From NCBI RefSeq assembly GCF_000017205.1, contig NC_009656.1, forward strand, positions 6,524,340-6,588,339: a stretch of 64,000 bases of DNA. The letters run 5' to 3'. Shown here one piece after another: positions 1 through 8,907 of this stretch. Origin of the DNA: Pseudomonas paraeruginosa PA7 (GTDB lineage: Bacteria > Pseudomonadota > Gammaproteobacteria > Pseudomonadales > Pseudomonadaceae). Positions within the stretch are counted from its first letter, which is position 1, and each line of letters begins with the position of its first letter. The notes under the pieces were generated by a model. It searched no databases and had not been told where the DNA came from. It saw nothing but the letters and a program-made list of their open reading frames with translations. The translations under genes and the position numbers were made by a program.

Positions 1-1131
1 CTGCTGCCCGATCCGAACAGCCGGGTGCGCGTCGAGCAGGGCCCCGACCCCCTGGCGCCGGCCCTCGACTACCTGCACGGCAACCTGGTGGAGACCGACG
101 GCACGCCGTGGCCGGCCTGCCCGCGCAGCCTGCTGCGGGCCGAAGTGGAGCGCTACCGTGACTGCGGCCTGCAGATTACCGCCGCGTTCGAACACGAGTT
201 CAGCCTGCTCGGGCTTCCTGGCGAACGCCCGGCGGCGGCCTTCTCCCTGCAGGCGCAGCGCGCCGCCGGGCAATTCCCCGGCTGGCTGGTGAGCGCTCTG
301 GCCCAAGCCGGCACCGAACCGGAGATGTTCCTGCCCGAATACGGCCAGCGCCAGTACGAGGTGACCTGCCGCCCGACCCAGAGCGTGGCGGCAGCCGACC
401 GTGCGGTGAACGTCCGCGAGGTGACCCGCGAGGTGGCCCGGCAGATGGGCCTGCGCACCTGCTTCGCGCCGCTGCCGGCGCCCGGCGCGGTGACCAACGG
501 CGTGCACCTGCACCTGAGCCTGCAGCACACCGACGGCAGCCCGCTGCTGTACGAACCCGGCCGCCCCAACGACCTTTCCGAGCTCGGCGAGCACTGGGCC
601 GCCGGGGTGCTCGCGCACCTGCCGGCACTGTGCGCGCTGACCGCGCCGACCGCCGCTTCCTACCTGCGCCTGAAACCCCACCACTGGAGCGCCGCCTATG
701 CCTGCCTGGGCCTGCGCAACCGCGAGGCGGCGCTGCGTATCTGCCCGGTGGTCAGCGTCGGCGGCAAGCCGCTGGGCAAGCAGTACAACCTCGAATTCCG
801 GCCGATGGACGCCAGCGCCTGTCCGCACCTGGCGATGGCCGCGGTACTCATCGCCGGCCGCCTGGGTATCGAGCAACGCCTGCCGCTGCGCGCCGTGGCC
901 GACGTCGACCCGCACGGCCTCAGCGAGGAGGAGCGCCGCGAGCGTGGCATCCAGGCCCTGCCTGCGACTCTCGGCGAAGCCCTCGAACGCCTGCAGCGCG
1001 ACGAGGCGCTGTGCGCCGAGCTGCCGAAGCCGCTGCTGGACACCTACATCGCCATGAAGCGCCACGAACTGGCGCTGACGGCGGGCCTTTCCGACGACGA
1101 CCTGTGCCGCCACTATGCCGAGCTCTACTGA
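1..1131 (+). CDS. Glutamine-synthetase-like gamma-glutamylpolyamine synthetase (PauA type), 5' truncated by the window
   Basis: The frame is open from base 1, so the start codon lies upstream. The visible 376 codons cover the catalytic part of a GlnA-fold ligase: an NGVHLHLSL segment matching the GlnA NG-H-H-SL metal/ATP strand, a YLRLKPHHWS segment and the C-terminal EFRPMDASACPHLAMAAVL helix region. Family members of this length (about 410-460 aa) in P. aeruginosa include the PauA enzymes that gamma-glutamylate putrescine and other amines before oxidation. The next gene overlaps it by 17 bp and encodes an N-formylglutamate-amidohydrolase-like enzyme, then an amino acid permease, which fits amine catabolism. 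The exact amine substrate cannot be read from sequence. Confidence 0.85.
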   Translation: MLPDPNSRVRVEQGPDPLAPALDYLHGNLVETDGTPWPACPRSLLRAEVERYRDCGLQITAAFEHEFSLLGLPGERPAAAFSLQAQRAAGQFPGWLVSALAQAGTEPEMFLPEYGQRQYEVTCRPTQSVAAADRAVNVREVTREVARQMGLRTCFAPLPAPGAVTNGVHLHLSLQHTDGSPLLYEPGRPNDLSELGEHWAAGVLAHLPALCALTAPTAASYLRLKPHHWSAAYACLGLRNREAALRICPVVSVGGKPLGKQYNLEFRPMDASACPHLAMAAVLIAGRLGIEQRLPLRAVADVDPHGLSEEERRERGIQALPATLGEALERLQRDEALCAELPKPLLDTYIAMKRHELALTAGLSDDDLCRHYAELY

Positions 1132-1867
1132 CAACCCCGAACTCGGCATCTACCAATTGCCGCCCTTCCGCCTGCTCAATCCCGAGGGCCGCAGCCCGGT
1201 GGTGCTGGTCTGCGAGCACGCCAGCCGGCACATCCCACTGGAGTTGCAGCGCCTGGGCCTGGACGAGGCCGCCGCGCAAGAGCACATCGCCTGGGACATC
1301 GGCGCCCTGGCGCTGGCCGAACAGCTGTCCCGGCACCTCGACGCCCCCTTGCTGACGGCCGGCTACTCGCGCCTGCTGATCGACCTGAACCGGCCGCTGG
1401 AGGCCCCCGACAGCATCCCGCCACACAGCGAGATCTATCCGGTCCCCGGCAACCACGCACTATCCGAGGCGGTCCGCCGCTATCGGCAGGACTGCCTGTT
1501 CCATCCGTTCCACGATCGCCTGGCGCAACTGCTCGACCAGCGCCAGGCCGCCGGCCTGCCGACCCGCGTGGTCGGCGTGCACAGCTTTACCCCGGTCTAC
1601 CACGGCAGACCCCGCCCGCTGGTTGCCGGGGTGCTTTATCGAAACGCCGGCGCCTATGCCGAACGCATCCTCGACGGCCTGCGCCGGCAGGGCCTGGAGG
1701 TCGCCGGCAACCAGCCATACGCCATAGACCCGGCGGAGGACACCACCGTCCCCGTGCACGGCGATGCGCGCGGCCTGGAGGCGGTTCTGCTGGAAATCCG
1801 CAACGATGGACTGCGTACGCCGGAAGCGGTACGCACCTGGGCCGAGCGGCTGCATCCCTGGCTCTGA
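1115..1867 (+). CDS. N-formylglutamate amidohydrolase family protein
   Basis: 250 aa. It carries the FGase-family (PF05013) signatures: VLVCEHASRHIP near residues 30-41, WDIGALALAEQL and RLLIDLNRP in the first half, VGVHSFTP in the middle and VLLEIRNDGL near the C-terminus; the His, Asp and Glu residues in these are the expected zinc ligands. The ATG lies inside the end of the upstream glutamine-synthetase-like gene (17 bp overlap), indicating translational coupling and a shared operon. Family members hydrolyse N-acyl or N-formyl glutamate. Here it could process a gamma-glutamyl or N-acyl intermediate made by its neighbour; that is inference. Confidence 0.85.
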   Translation: MPSSTDNPELGIYQLPPFRLLNPEGRSPVVLVCEHASRHIPLELQRLGLDEAAAQEHIAWDIGALALAEQLSRHLDAPLLTAGYSRLLIDLNRPLEAPDSIPPHSEIYPVPGNHALSEAVRRYRQDCLFHPFHDRLAQLLDQRQAAGLPTRVVGVHSFTPVYHGRPRPLVAGVLYRNAGAYAERILDGLRRQGLEVAGNQPYAIDPAEDTTVPVHGDARGLEAVLLEIRNDGLRTPEAVRTWAERLHPWL

Positions 1868-1968
1868 GGCGATGACCGGCGCGACCGGTCGCCCATAACG
1901 AGAAAGAGGCCCGCCCCCAACGCGGCGCCGATAACGACAATACGCTGCCTTTTCCCGAGGAGCCCGTC

Positions 1969-3318
1969 ATGGCCATCGAACAGTTCGGATACCGGCAACA
2001 GCTGCGCCGCAGCCTGTCCCTGAGCGACCTGATCATCTACGGGATGATCTTCATGATCCCCATCGCCCCGTTCGGGGTCTACGGCTGGGTCCACACCGAC
2101 GCCCACGGCATGGTGCCGATGGCCTACCTGGTGGGCATGCTGGCGATGCTCTTCACCGCCCTCAGCTACGGGGCCATGGCCAAGGCGTTTCCCATTGCCG
2201 GCTCGGTGTATTCCTACGCGCAGCGCGGCATCCATCCCCATGTCGGTTTCCTCGCCGGCTGGGTGCTGCTGCTCGACTACCTGCTGATCCCACCGCTGCT
2301 CTACGTGTTCAGCGCGCTGGCGCTGAACCACCTGTTCCCGGCGATTCCCAAGCTGGCCTGGATGCTCCTGTTCCTGGTCTCGGCGACCCTGGTCAACCTG
2401 CGCGGCATCACCTTCGCCGCACGCGCCAACCTGTTGTTCCTGGTCGGCGAGCTGGTGGTCCTGGCGATCTTCCTGGTGGTCGGCTACCAGGCGCTGGAAG
2501 GCGGCCTGGGCAACGGCCGGCTGACCCTCGAACCGCTGTATCGCCCGGAGGCCTTCGACCTCGGCCTGGTGATGAAGGCTGCCTCGATCGCCGTGCTGTC
2601 GTTCCTCGGCTTCGACGCCATCTCCACCCTCGCCGAGGAGGTCAAGGGCGATCCCGCGCGGCAGATCGGCCGCGCCGCGCTGGTCGCACTGTTCGTCATG
2701 GGCGGCATCTTCATCTCACAGACCTGGCTGGCCACCGACCTGGCCGCCGGGATGACCTTCAGGTCGGCGGACACCGCCTTCTACGAGATCGCCGAAGCGG
2801 CCGGTGGCCAGTGGCTGTCGATGCTGACCGCGGTGGCCACCGCGCTGGCCTGGGGTGTCACCGTGTCGATCACCTCGCAGGCGGCGGTGTCGCGCCTGCT
2901 CTATTCGATGGCCCGCGATGGCAAGCTGCCGCGGGCACTGGCCAGGGTCCATCCACGCTACCAGACGCCGCACGTCAGCCTGTACCTGGTGGCGGTGCTG
3001 TCGCTGGCGATCGGCTGGGCCTTCCTCGACGCGCCGGACGTACTCACTTCGCTGGTGAACTTCGGCGCCCTCACCGGCTTCTGCCTGCTGCACCTGAGCG
3101 TGATCAACCATTACTTCCGCCGCCAGCGCTCCGGCCGCTGGCTACGCCACCTGCTGTTCCCGCTGGTGGGCCTGGCGATCATCGCCTACGTGCTGTACAG
3201 CATGAGCCTCGATGCGCAGTTGCTCGGCCTGGCCTGGATCGCCGTGGGGCTGGTCTATCTGGCGCTATTGCAGCGCGGAGGACGGCAGGCGTCGGTGGAA
3301 CTGGCGAAGGATCTCTGA
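1969..3318 (+). CDS. APC-family amino acid/amine permease
   Basis: 449 aa with about 12 hydrophobic segments, starting with the typical APC N-terminus (LSLSDLIIYGMIFMIPIAPF, unwound TM1 region) and an FLGFDAISTLAEE motif in the middle, which is the conserved APC TM6 region. GAGG lies a few bases before the ATG. It is co-oriented with the glutamine-synthetase and amidohydrolase genes, 101 bp downstream, so it probably imports the amine or amino acid they degrade. Substrate unknown. Confidence 0.87.
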   Translation: MAIEQFGYRQQLRRSLSLSDLIIYGMIFMIPIAPFGVYGWVHTDAHGMVPMAYLVGMLAMLFTALSYGAMAKAFPIAGSVYSYAQRGIHPHVGFLAGWVLLLDYLLIPPLLYVFSALALNHLFPAIPKLAWMLLFLVSATLVNLRGITFAARANLLFLVGELVVLAIFLVVGYQALEGGLGNGRLTLEPLYRPEAFDLGLVMKAASIAVLSFLGFDAISTLAEEVKGDPARQIGRAALVALFVMGGIFISQTWLATDLAAGMTFRSADTAFYEIAEAAGGQWLSMLTAVATALAWGVTVSITSQAAVSRLLYSMARDGKLPRALARVHPRYQTPHVSLYLVAVLSLAIGWAFLDAPDVLTSLVNFGALTGFCLLHLSVINHYFRRQRSGRWLRHLLFPLVGLAIIAYVLYSMSLDAQLLGLAWIAVGLVYLALLQRGGRQASVELAKDL

Positions 3319-3386
3319 AGGAAGCCGGGGCAGGCCGCGCGACATCCACGCCCTCCCCCGGCCCGGCGGCCGGCAAGCCAGCCGCC

Positions 3387-4457
3387 TTACCAGTTGTAAC
3401 CCACGCCCACCGCGGCGCCAGCATCGCCAGCGGTATTCATGTTGCCGCTGAGCCGGGTGCTCCACTTGCCGTCCTTGCTGATCGACGACAGGCCGAAGGC
3501 CAGCGCGGACTGGCCCCGATAGGTGGCCGCGCCAATCCCGGTGGAGGTACCGCCGGCCTGGTAGGGCGGTGGCAGCGCGGCCATCGCCATGGCGCCGGCG
3601 ATACCCGCGCTCAGGTCGTCGTCGAGGTCCTCGATCTTCTTGTGCAGGCGGTTGAAGCGCTGGTCGGTGTAGTGCCGGGCATTCTCCTCGGTCACCCGCA
3701 GGCCTTCGTTCATCTGCCTCAGGTTCACCGCGTCGGTGCCCTGCGTGGCGTCGGCGACGTTGGTGATCTGCCGCTCATGCCCACGGCTACCGACCGACAG
3801 CGAGTTCGCGCGATCGGCGACCGAGCTGTCGCCGAGGGCGATGCTGTTGTTCGCCGTCGCCTTCGCATTGTTGCCCAGCGCGGTGCTGTCGTTGCCAGAA
3901 GCCTCGGCCGCGGAGCCCGCCGCCATCGAATTGGCGCCGCTCGCCTTGGGACCGGGGACCGGTCCGCGGGCGGGTGTATTCACCTGGACCATCCCGCTTC
4001 TGCCGTTCTCGAGATCGCTGGCGCGATCGCTGACCGTATCGATGCGGCCGTTCAACTGGTTCACGTTGTCGTCGATGTTCTTCTGCAGGCGTGTCTCGCT
4101 ATCGACCACCTTCTGCTCGATGTCCGCCTTGTTGCCATCGATATTTTCCTGCAGGCGTCTTTCGCTGGCGTCGACCTTGCTGTCAACCCTGGCGACATCG
4201 CTGGCGACTTGGGAGATCTTGTTGTCGAGCGTCGTGGAAGCGCGATCGAGGCGATTGTTCAGGCTGCTCTCGACGGACCGCAGTTCGTCATTGGTCGTAT
4301 ACCCGGTCTCATCGGCGAAAGCGACACCGGACATGGATGAAAGCGCCGTAAGGGAAAAAGACAGCAGCAGATAACGCGAATTCCTGTTTTTCGAAGAGCG
4401 AACAATACCCTCGCTCCGTTCTTTCACGAATGGAACGTTCATATTCATGGAAAACAT
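3387..4457 (-). CDS. Small YadA-like trimeric autotransporter adhesin
   Basis: 356 aa. Seen in order: a long signal peptide with a charged n-region (cut probably after Ala48, AFA|DE), a heptad-rich coiled coil at about 55-150, a Pro-rich linker at 160-172, YadA head-type repeats at about 175-225 (N-S/T-x-A-x-G periodicity such as DSTALGNNA and NSIALGDSS), the neck/HIM motif ITNVADATQGTDAVNLRQMN at 231-250, a short second stalk and a C-terminal membrane anchor ending GVGYNW. The start is supported by AGGA seven bases upstream. The stalk precedes the head, the reverse of YadA itself, and the final residue is Trp rather than Phe. It is convergent with the permease, isolated from its neighbours and preceded by a very AT-rich region, so I suspect horizontal acquisition. 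Confidence 0.85.
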   Translation of the reverse strand: MFSMNMNVPFVKERSEGIVRSSKNRNSRYLLLSFSLTALSSMSGVAFADETGYTTNDELRSVESSLNNRLDRASTTLDNKISQVASDVARVDSKVDASERRLQENIDGNKADIEQKVVDSETRLQKNIDDNVNQLNGRIDTVSDRASDLENGRSGMVQVNTPARGPVPGPKASGANSMAAGSAAEASGNDSTALGNNAKATANNSIALGDSSVADRANSLSVGSRGHERQITNVADATQGTDAVNLRQMNEGLRVTEENARHYTDQRFNRLHKKIEDLDDDLSAGIAGAMAMAALPPPYQAGGTSTGIGAATYRGQSALAFGLSSISKDGKWSTRLSGNMNTAGDAGAAVGVGYNW

Positions 4458-4769
4458 TGCAGGTTCCTATGGATCTGGAATAACCATGCCTTTTTCAAGG
4501 CGCATCAAACCCGTCCTGCATTCCGTTGGCAAAAGGCATACTGAAGTAGTCAGTTATATCCAGGGACGGGGATGCGAATGATAGTCCTTGAAAAACAATA
4601 AGTTGCTATCAATAAAAATTTAGGAACCTTCAAATATAAAATATGAAATTTATATTTTAAGTTTAGGAAATTTCTTATTTATATTTAAAAATCAATTTTG
4701 AAACAAAGTCTTTTGAAAAATCTTTCACCACGTTCTGGACACTGCATATGACGATGTACCGAAACGGTG
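4458..4769. other. AT-rich intergenic region upstream of the YadA-like gene
   Basis: About 310 bp without a gene between the divergently placed autotransporter start and the end of mifR. From about 4600 to 4720 the sequence is dominated by A/T runs in a genome of roughly two-thirds GC. It must contain the autotransporter promoter; several TATAAA/TATATT-like hexamers are possible -10 elements and none is clearly best. Such DNA is the kind bound by the xenogeneic silencers MvaT/MvaU; binding is inference. Confidence 0.6.
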
Positions 4770-6113
4770 TCAGGCCGAATCCTCACCAACGAAATCAGCA
4801 CGACTGAGGCCATGCCGCGACATCTTTTCGTTGAGGGTTCGGCGCGGCAGTTGCAACAGCTCCATCACCGCCTTGATGTCGCCACGGCACTGGCCGAGCG
4901 CCTGGCGCAGGCATTCGGCCTCGAAGGCCTCCATGCGCTCGGCCAGTCCGCTGGAGAGGCTGCCCGCCTCGTCCGGCTCCTCGCGCTCCAGGCCGAGCAC
5001 ATGGCGTTCGGCGGCGTTGGCCAGTTCACGTACATTGCCCGGCCAGTCATGGGCCATCAGCCGCGCCAGCGCAGCCGGCGCGGCGGGCTGCGGTTCACGG
5101 CCGAGGCGCTGGCTGGCGACGCAGGCGAAGTGTTCGAAGAGCAGCGGGATGTCCTCGCGCCGCTCGCGGATCGGCGGCAGGCGCAGCTCGGCGACGTTCA
5201 GCCGGTACACCAGGTCTTCGCGGAAGCGCCCGGCGCGAGCCTCGGCCAGCAGGTCGGGCTTGGTCGCGGCGATCACCCGCAGGTCGACATGAATGCTCTG
5301 GTTCGAACCGAGCCGCTCCAGCTGCTGCTCCTGCAGCACCCGCAGCAGCTTGACCTGCTGCGCCAACGGCATGCTTTCGATCTCGTCGAGGAACAGCGTG
5401 CCGCCGTGGGCGTGCTCGAGCTTGCCGATGCGCTTGCCCTGGGCGCCGGTGAAGGCGCCGCTTTCATGGCCGAACAGCTCGCTTTCGAAGAGTTGTTCGG
5501 GAATAGCCGCGCAGTTCAGCGCCACGAACGGCTTGTCGGCGCGCGGGCCGAAGTCGTGCAGGCAGCGGGCGACCAGTTCCTTGCCGCTGCCGGTCTCGCC
5601 GCGGATCAGCACGTTCACCGGCGTCGGCGCCAGGGCCAGTACCTGGCGCCGCAAGGCCTCCATCGGCCTGGAGACGCCGAGCAGGCGCGCGTCGACTTGG
5701 TCCTTGAGGCTGGCCTGCTCCTTCAGACGCCGGTTCTCCAGCACCAGGCGGCGCTTCTCCAACGCCCGTCGCAGGCTGCCGAGCAGGCGCTCCGGGGTGA
5801 AGGGCTTCTCGATGAAGTCATAGGCGCCCTGGCGCATGGCTTCCACCGCCATCGGCACGTCGCCGTGACCGGTGACCATGATCACCGGCAGATCGCGATC
5901 GACCGCCTGCAGGCGAGCGAGCAATTGCAGGCCATCCAAGCCGGGCATGCGCACGTCGCTGACGACCACCCCAGCGAAAGACCGGTCCATCCCCGCCAGG
6001 CATTCCTCGGCACGCAGGCACAGGCGCACCTCGAAGCCGGACAGCTCCAGCCATTGCCGCACCGCCTCGCGGATCGTCGCTTCGTCGTCGACGAAGATCA
6101 CCTGGTCACTCAT
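4770..6113 (-). CDS. mifR: MifR, sigma-54-dependent response regulator
   Basis: 447 aa NtrC/DctD-type regulator. Receiver domain at residues 1-120 with acidic pair Asp9/Asp10, phospho-acceptor Asp53 in VVSDVRMPG and Lys103. AAA+ domain at about 145-375 with Walker A GETGSGKE (172-179) and the sigma-54 contact loop GAFTGA (219-224). The C-terminus has a Fis-type helix-turn-helix (MELLQLPRRTLNEKM). Its start overlaps the mifS stop by 4 bp. MifSR is known in P. aeruginosa to control alpha-ketoglutarate use through the MFS transporter that lies at 24370-25677 in this window. Confidence 0.95.
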   Translation of the reverse strand: MSDQVIFVDDEATIREAVRQWLELSGFEVRLCLRAEECLAGMDRSFAGVVVSDVRMPGLDGLQLLARLQAVDRDLPVIMVTGHGDVPMAVEAMRQGAYDFIEKPFTPERLLGSLRRALEKRRLVLENRRLKEQASLKDQVDARLLGVSRPMEALRRQVLALAPTPVNVLIRGETGSGKELVARCLHDFGPRADKPFVALNCAAIPEQLFESELFGHESGAFTGAQGKRIGKLEHAHGGTLFLDEIESMPLAQQVKLLRVLQEQQLERLGSNQSIHVDLRVIAATKPDLLAEARAGRFREDLVYRLNVAELRLPPIRERREDIPLLFEHFACVASQRLGREPQPAAPAALARLMAHDWPGNVRELANAAERHVLGLEREEPDEAGSLSSGLAERMEAFEAECLRQALGQCRGDIKAVMELLQLPRRTLNEKMSRHGLSRADFVGEDSA

Positions 6114-7876
6114 GTCGTTACGCTCGTGTCATCGGAAGCCGCCGGCAGGATCAGGCTGAACACCGCTCCCGCCTCGCCGTTGGCGGCCTGCAGGCGGCCG
6201 CCGAGTTCGTGGACGATCCCATAGGATACCGCCAGGCCGAGGCCGAGTCCTTCTCCCACCGGTTTGGTGGTGAAGAACGGATCGAACACACTGCCCAGGT
6301 CCTCGGCGGGAATCCCGCCACCGTTGTCGGCCACGCTCAGCACCCAGTCGCCGCCGACCCGCTGCACGGCCAGGCGGATCCATGGCCGCTCCTGGCCGGC
6401 CACGGCATCCAGGGCGTTGCGCAGCAGGTTGACCAATACCTGTTCCAGGCGGATCGCATCGCCCATCACCCAGGCTGGCCAGACCAGCGCCTGCTCGATC
6501 TCCACCCGCTCGGCGCGAATCCGTGGCAGCAGCAGGTGTTGCGCCTGTTCCACCACGTGGCCCAGCTCGATACGCTCGCGCAAGCCGCCGGCACTCTTGC
6601 GGGCGAAGGTCTTCAGGTGGCCGGTGAGCGCGGCCATGCGCTCGAGCATCTCGTCGATGCGCAGCAAGGCCTGGCGTGCTTCGTCGTGGCGACCGGCGTC
6701 GAGCAGCAGGCGCAGGCTGGCCAGTTGCATGCGCTGGGCAGTGAGCGGCTGGTTGATCTCATGGGCCAGGGCCGCCGACATCTGTCCCAGTGCCGCCAGC
6801 TTGGCCGCCTGCACCAGACCGTCCTGGGCGGTGCGCAAATCGGCGGTACGCTGCTCGACCAGGCGCTCCAACTCCTCCCGGCTGCGCTGGCGCAGCCGGG
6901 CGATGCGCCAGCGCTGCTGCAGGAACAGGCCAAGGAACACCAGCGCCAGCCAGGTGCCGGCGGCGGCCAGACGCGCGGTGGCGACATCGTCCTGGATGCT
7001 CGCGGTATCGCGCAGCAGATGCAGGGTCCAGCCGTCGTTGGGCAGGTCGAGCGATTGCCAGAGATAGTCTTTCTCGCCATCGACGCTTTCCACCCGCGCC
7101 AACCGACTGTCTTCGCCATAGCTGCGCAGGGTCTGGTGGCGCAGGGGGGTCAGCGGCTGGCGGTCGTATTGCCGGGTCTCCGCCAGTTCGAAGCGGTCGA
7201 CGGTATCCAGCGGCTCCAGTTCGCGATAGCGCCAGCCCTGGTGGTTGGCGAGGAACACGATGCCCTTGGCGTCGCTGGCCAGAACCAGATCGGGAGTCTG
7301 GTTCCACTGTCGTTCCAGGTCGGGGAATTCCAGCTTGACCACGATCGCGCCGAGAAAGGTACCGTCCCCGGCGCGCACCGCGTGCGACAGGAAGTAGCCA
7401 GGTATCCCGCTGATCACGCCGACCGCGTAGAAACGCCCCGAGCCCTGGGCGATGGTCTGGCGGAAATACGGGCGGAAACCGTAGTTGTGACCGACATAGC
7501 TGGTCGGCAGGTTCCAGTTGCTCGCCGCCACCGCCAGTCCGGTGCGGTCGAGCAGTTCCAGGGTCGAGGAGCGGGCGGCCTGGTTGATGCTTTCCAGCTT
7601 GAGGTTCAGGCGCTGCTGCAACTCGCCGTCGATCGGCCCGGCCAGCGCCGCGCGCAGGTCGGGATCCAGCGCCAGCACCGCCGGCAGGCTGCGGAAGCGC
7701 TCGATCAGGGTCTGCAACGAACCGGCGTAGAGGTCCAGTTGCTTGCGCACCTGCTCGCCCTCGGCGCGCAACGCCTGCTGGCGGGCCTGCCGGCCGGCCC
7801 ATTCGATGGACAGCAGCAGGCCGCCGAGCAGCGGCAGCAACAGCAGGAACAGGCGCAACGGACGGGACACGGACAT
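6110..7876 (-). CDS. mifS: MifS, DctB-like sensor histidine kinase
   Basis: 588 aa. An N-terminal membrane segment (about 8-24) and a second at about 303-320 enclose a periplasmic double-Cache-type sensor domain, as in DctB. The HisKA box has the phospho-acceptor His372 in ALAHEINQPL. The ATPase domain shows N-box NLLRNALDAV, G1 DNGGGIP and G2 GEGLGLGL. Overlaps mifR by 4 bp (ATGA), so the two are translated together. The DctB architecture fits sensing of a C4/C5 dicarboxylate; alpha-ketoglutarate is the ligand suggested by published physiology. Confidence 0.95.
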   Translation of the reverse strand: MSVSRPLRLFLLLLPLLGGLLLSIEWAGRQARQQALRAEGEQVRKQLDLYAGSLQTLIERFRSLPAVLALDPDLRAALAGPIDGELQQRLNLKLESINQAARSSTLELLDRTGLAVAASNWNLPTSYVGHNYGFRPYFRQTIAQGSGRFYAVGVISGIPGYFLSHAVRAGDGTFLGAIVVKLEFPDLERQWNQTPDLVLASDAKGIVFLANHQGWRYRELEPLDTVDRFELAETRQYDRQPLTPLRHQTLRSYGEDSRLARVESVDGEKDYLWQSLDLPNDGWTLHLLRDTASIQDDVATARLAAAGTWLALVFLGLFLQQRWRIARLRQRSREELERLVEQRTADLRTAQDGLVQAAKLAALGQMSAALAHEINQPLTAQRMQLASLRLLLDAGRHDEARQALLRIDEMLERMAALTGHLKTFARKSAGGLRERIELGHVVEQAQHLLLPRIRAERVEIEQALVWPAWVMGDAIRLEQVLVNLLRNALDAVAGQERPWIRLAVQRVGGDWVLSVADNGGGIPAEDLGSVFDPFFTTKPVGEGLGLGLAVSYGIVHELGGRLQAANGEAGAVFSLILPAASDDTSVTT

Positions 7877-7957
7877 CGGCGGATCGAAACGGCAGCGGCA
7901 AGCGGCGACGATAGCACGACGCCCGGTTACACTGCGCGCCGTACGAGGAGTCCGCCC

Positions 7958-8836
7958 ATGTCGCTATCCCCCTGGTCCCATCCCTGTTCGGCCGGCTTCA
8001 CCCTGTGCGGCTGGCGCAGCGAACCGAGCGGCAAGCCGCTGCTGCATTTCCTCCACGGCAACGGTTTCTGTGGCCGCACCTACGAGCCGATGCTGCGTCT
8101 GCTGATGGAAGATTTCGATCTCTGGCTGTGCGACATCCAGGGCCACGGCGAAAGCGACCACGGCGGGCGCTTCCATGGCTGGAACCGCAACGCGGAAATG
8201 GCGGTGGAAGCCTTCGAGGCCGGGCGCGGCCGGTATGGCGATGTCCCGCGGCTGGCTTGCGGGCACAGCTTCGGCGGCGTCCTCAGCAGCCTCGTCCTGG
8301 CCCGTCATCCCGGGTTGTTCACCCGCGCCGTGCTGCTCGATCCGGTGCTGTTCACCCCGGCGATGATCGGTGTGATGGCGCTGTCCGAGACCCTCGGCCT
8401 GCAACTGCGCGGCAGCCTGGCGAAGAAGGCGCGCCTGCGCCGCAGCCAGTGGCCGGACCGCGCCGCGGCCTACGCCGGCCTGCGCGGCCGCGGCATCTTC
8501 AAGGGTTGGACCGACGAAGCGCTGTGGGCCTATGTGGAATATGCGCTGAAGGACAGCGACGACGGCGTCGAACTGAAGTGCCGGCCGAGCCGCGAGGCGG
8601 AAATCTTCAGTTCCTTCCCCCGGCGCCTGTGGCCGTCGCTGGGCAAGGTCGCCACGCCGACCCGGGTGCTGTACGGCGACCGCACCTATCCCTTCGTCGC
8701 CAGGTCGGTAGCGCGCTGGTGCTCGATCAACCCGCAGGTCAGCGCCCGCGCCGTGACCGGCGGCCACTGCTTCATGCAGGAAGATCCGGCCGATGCCGCT
8801 GCCCGCGTACGCGCCTTCCTCCTGCCCAATCCATGA
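7958..8836 (+). CDS. Alpha/beta hydrolase
   Basis: 292 aa starting at the ATG preceded by GAGGAG at 7945-7950; the frame is open far upstream but that part is antisense to mifS. It shows the oxyanion segment LHFLHGNGF, the nucleophile elbow GHSFGG (Ser), the LLDPV strand and a C-terminal GGHCFMQEDP giving the catalytic His. No lid or signal peptide is recognisable, so it is a cytoplasmic esterase/hydrolase of unknown substrate. Divergent from mifS (81 bp) and 71 bp upstream of poxB. Confidence 0.85.
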   Translation: MSLSPWSHPCSAGFTLCGWRSEPSGKPLLHFLHGNGFCGRTYEPMLRLLMEDFDLWLCDIQGHGESDHGGRFHGWNRNAEMAVEAFEAGRGRYGDVPRLACGHSFGGVLSSLVLARHPGLFTRAVLLDPVLFTPAMIGVMALSETLGLQLRGSLAKKARLRRSQWPDRAAAYAGLRGRGIFKGWTDEALWAYVEYALKDSDDGVELKCRPSREAEIFSSFPRRLWPSLGKVATPTRVLYGDRTYPFVARSVARWCSINPQVSARAVTGGHCFMQEDPADAAARVRAFLLPNP

Positions 8837-8907
8837 ACAGCTCTTCCGTGGGGAATCCTGAGCTCATCCGCCGGTCCCAGGAAGTTCCCACCATACAGGA
8901 CCAAGCC

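Noticed and set aside
6209..7957. 583 extra N-terminal codons open upstream of the alpha/beta hydrolase
   Set aside because: Antisense to mifS. The hydrolase has its own Shine-Dalgarno and ATG at 7958, and homology begins there.
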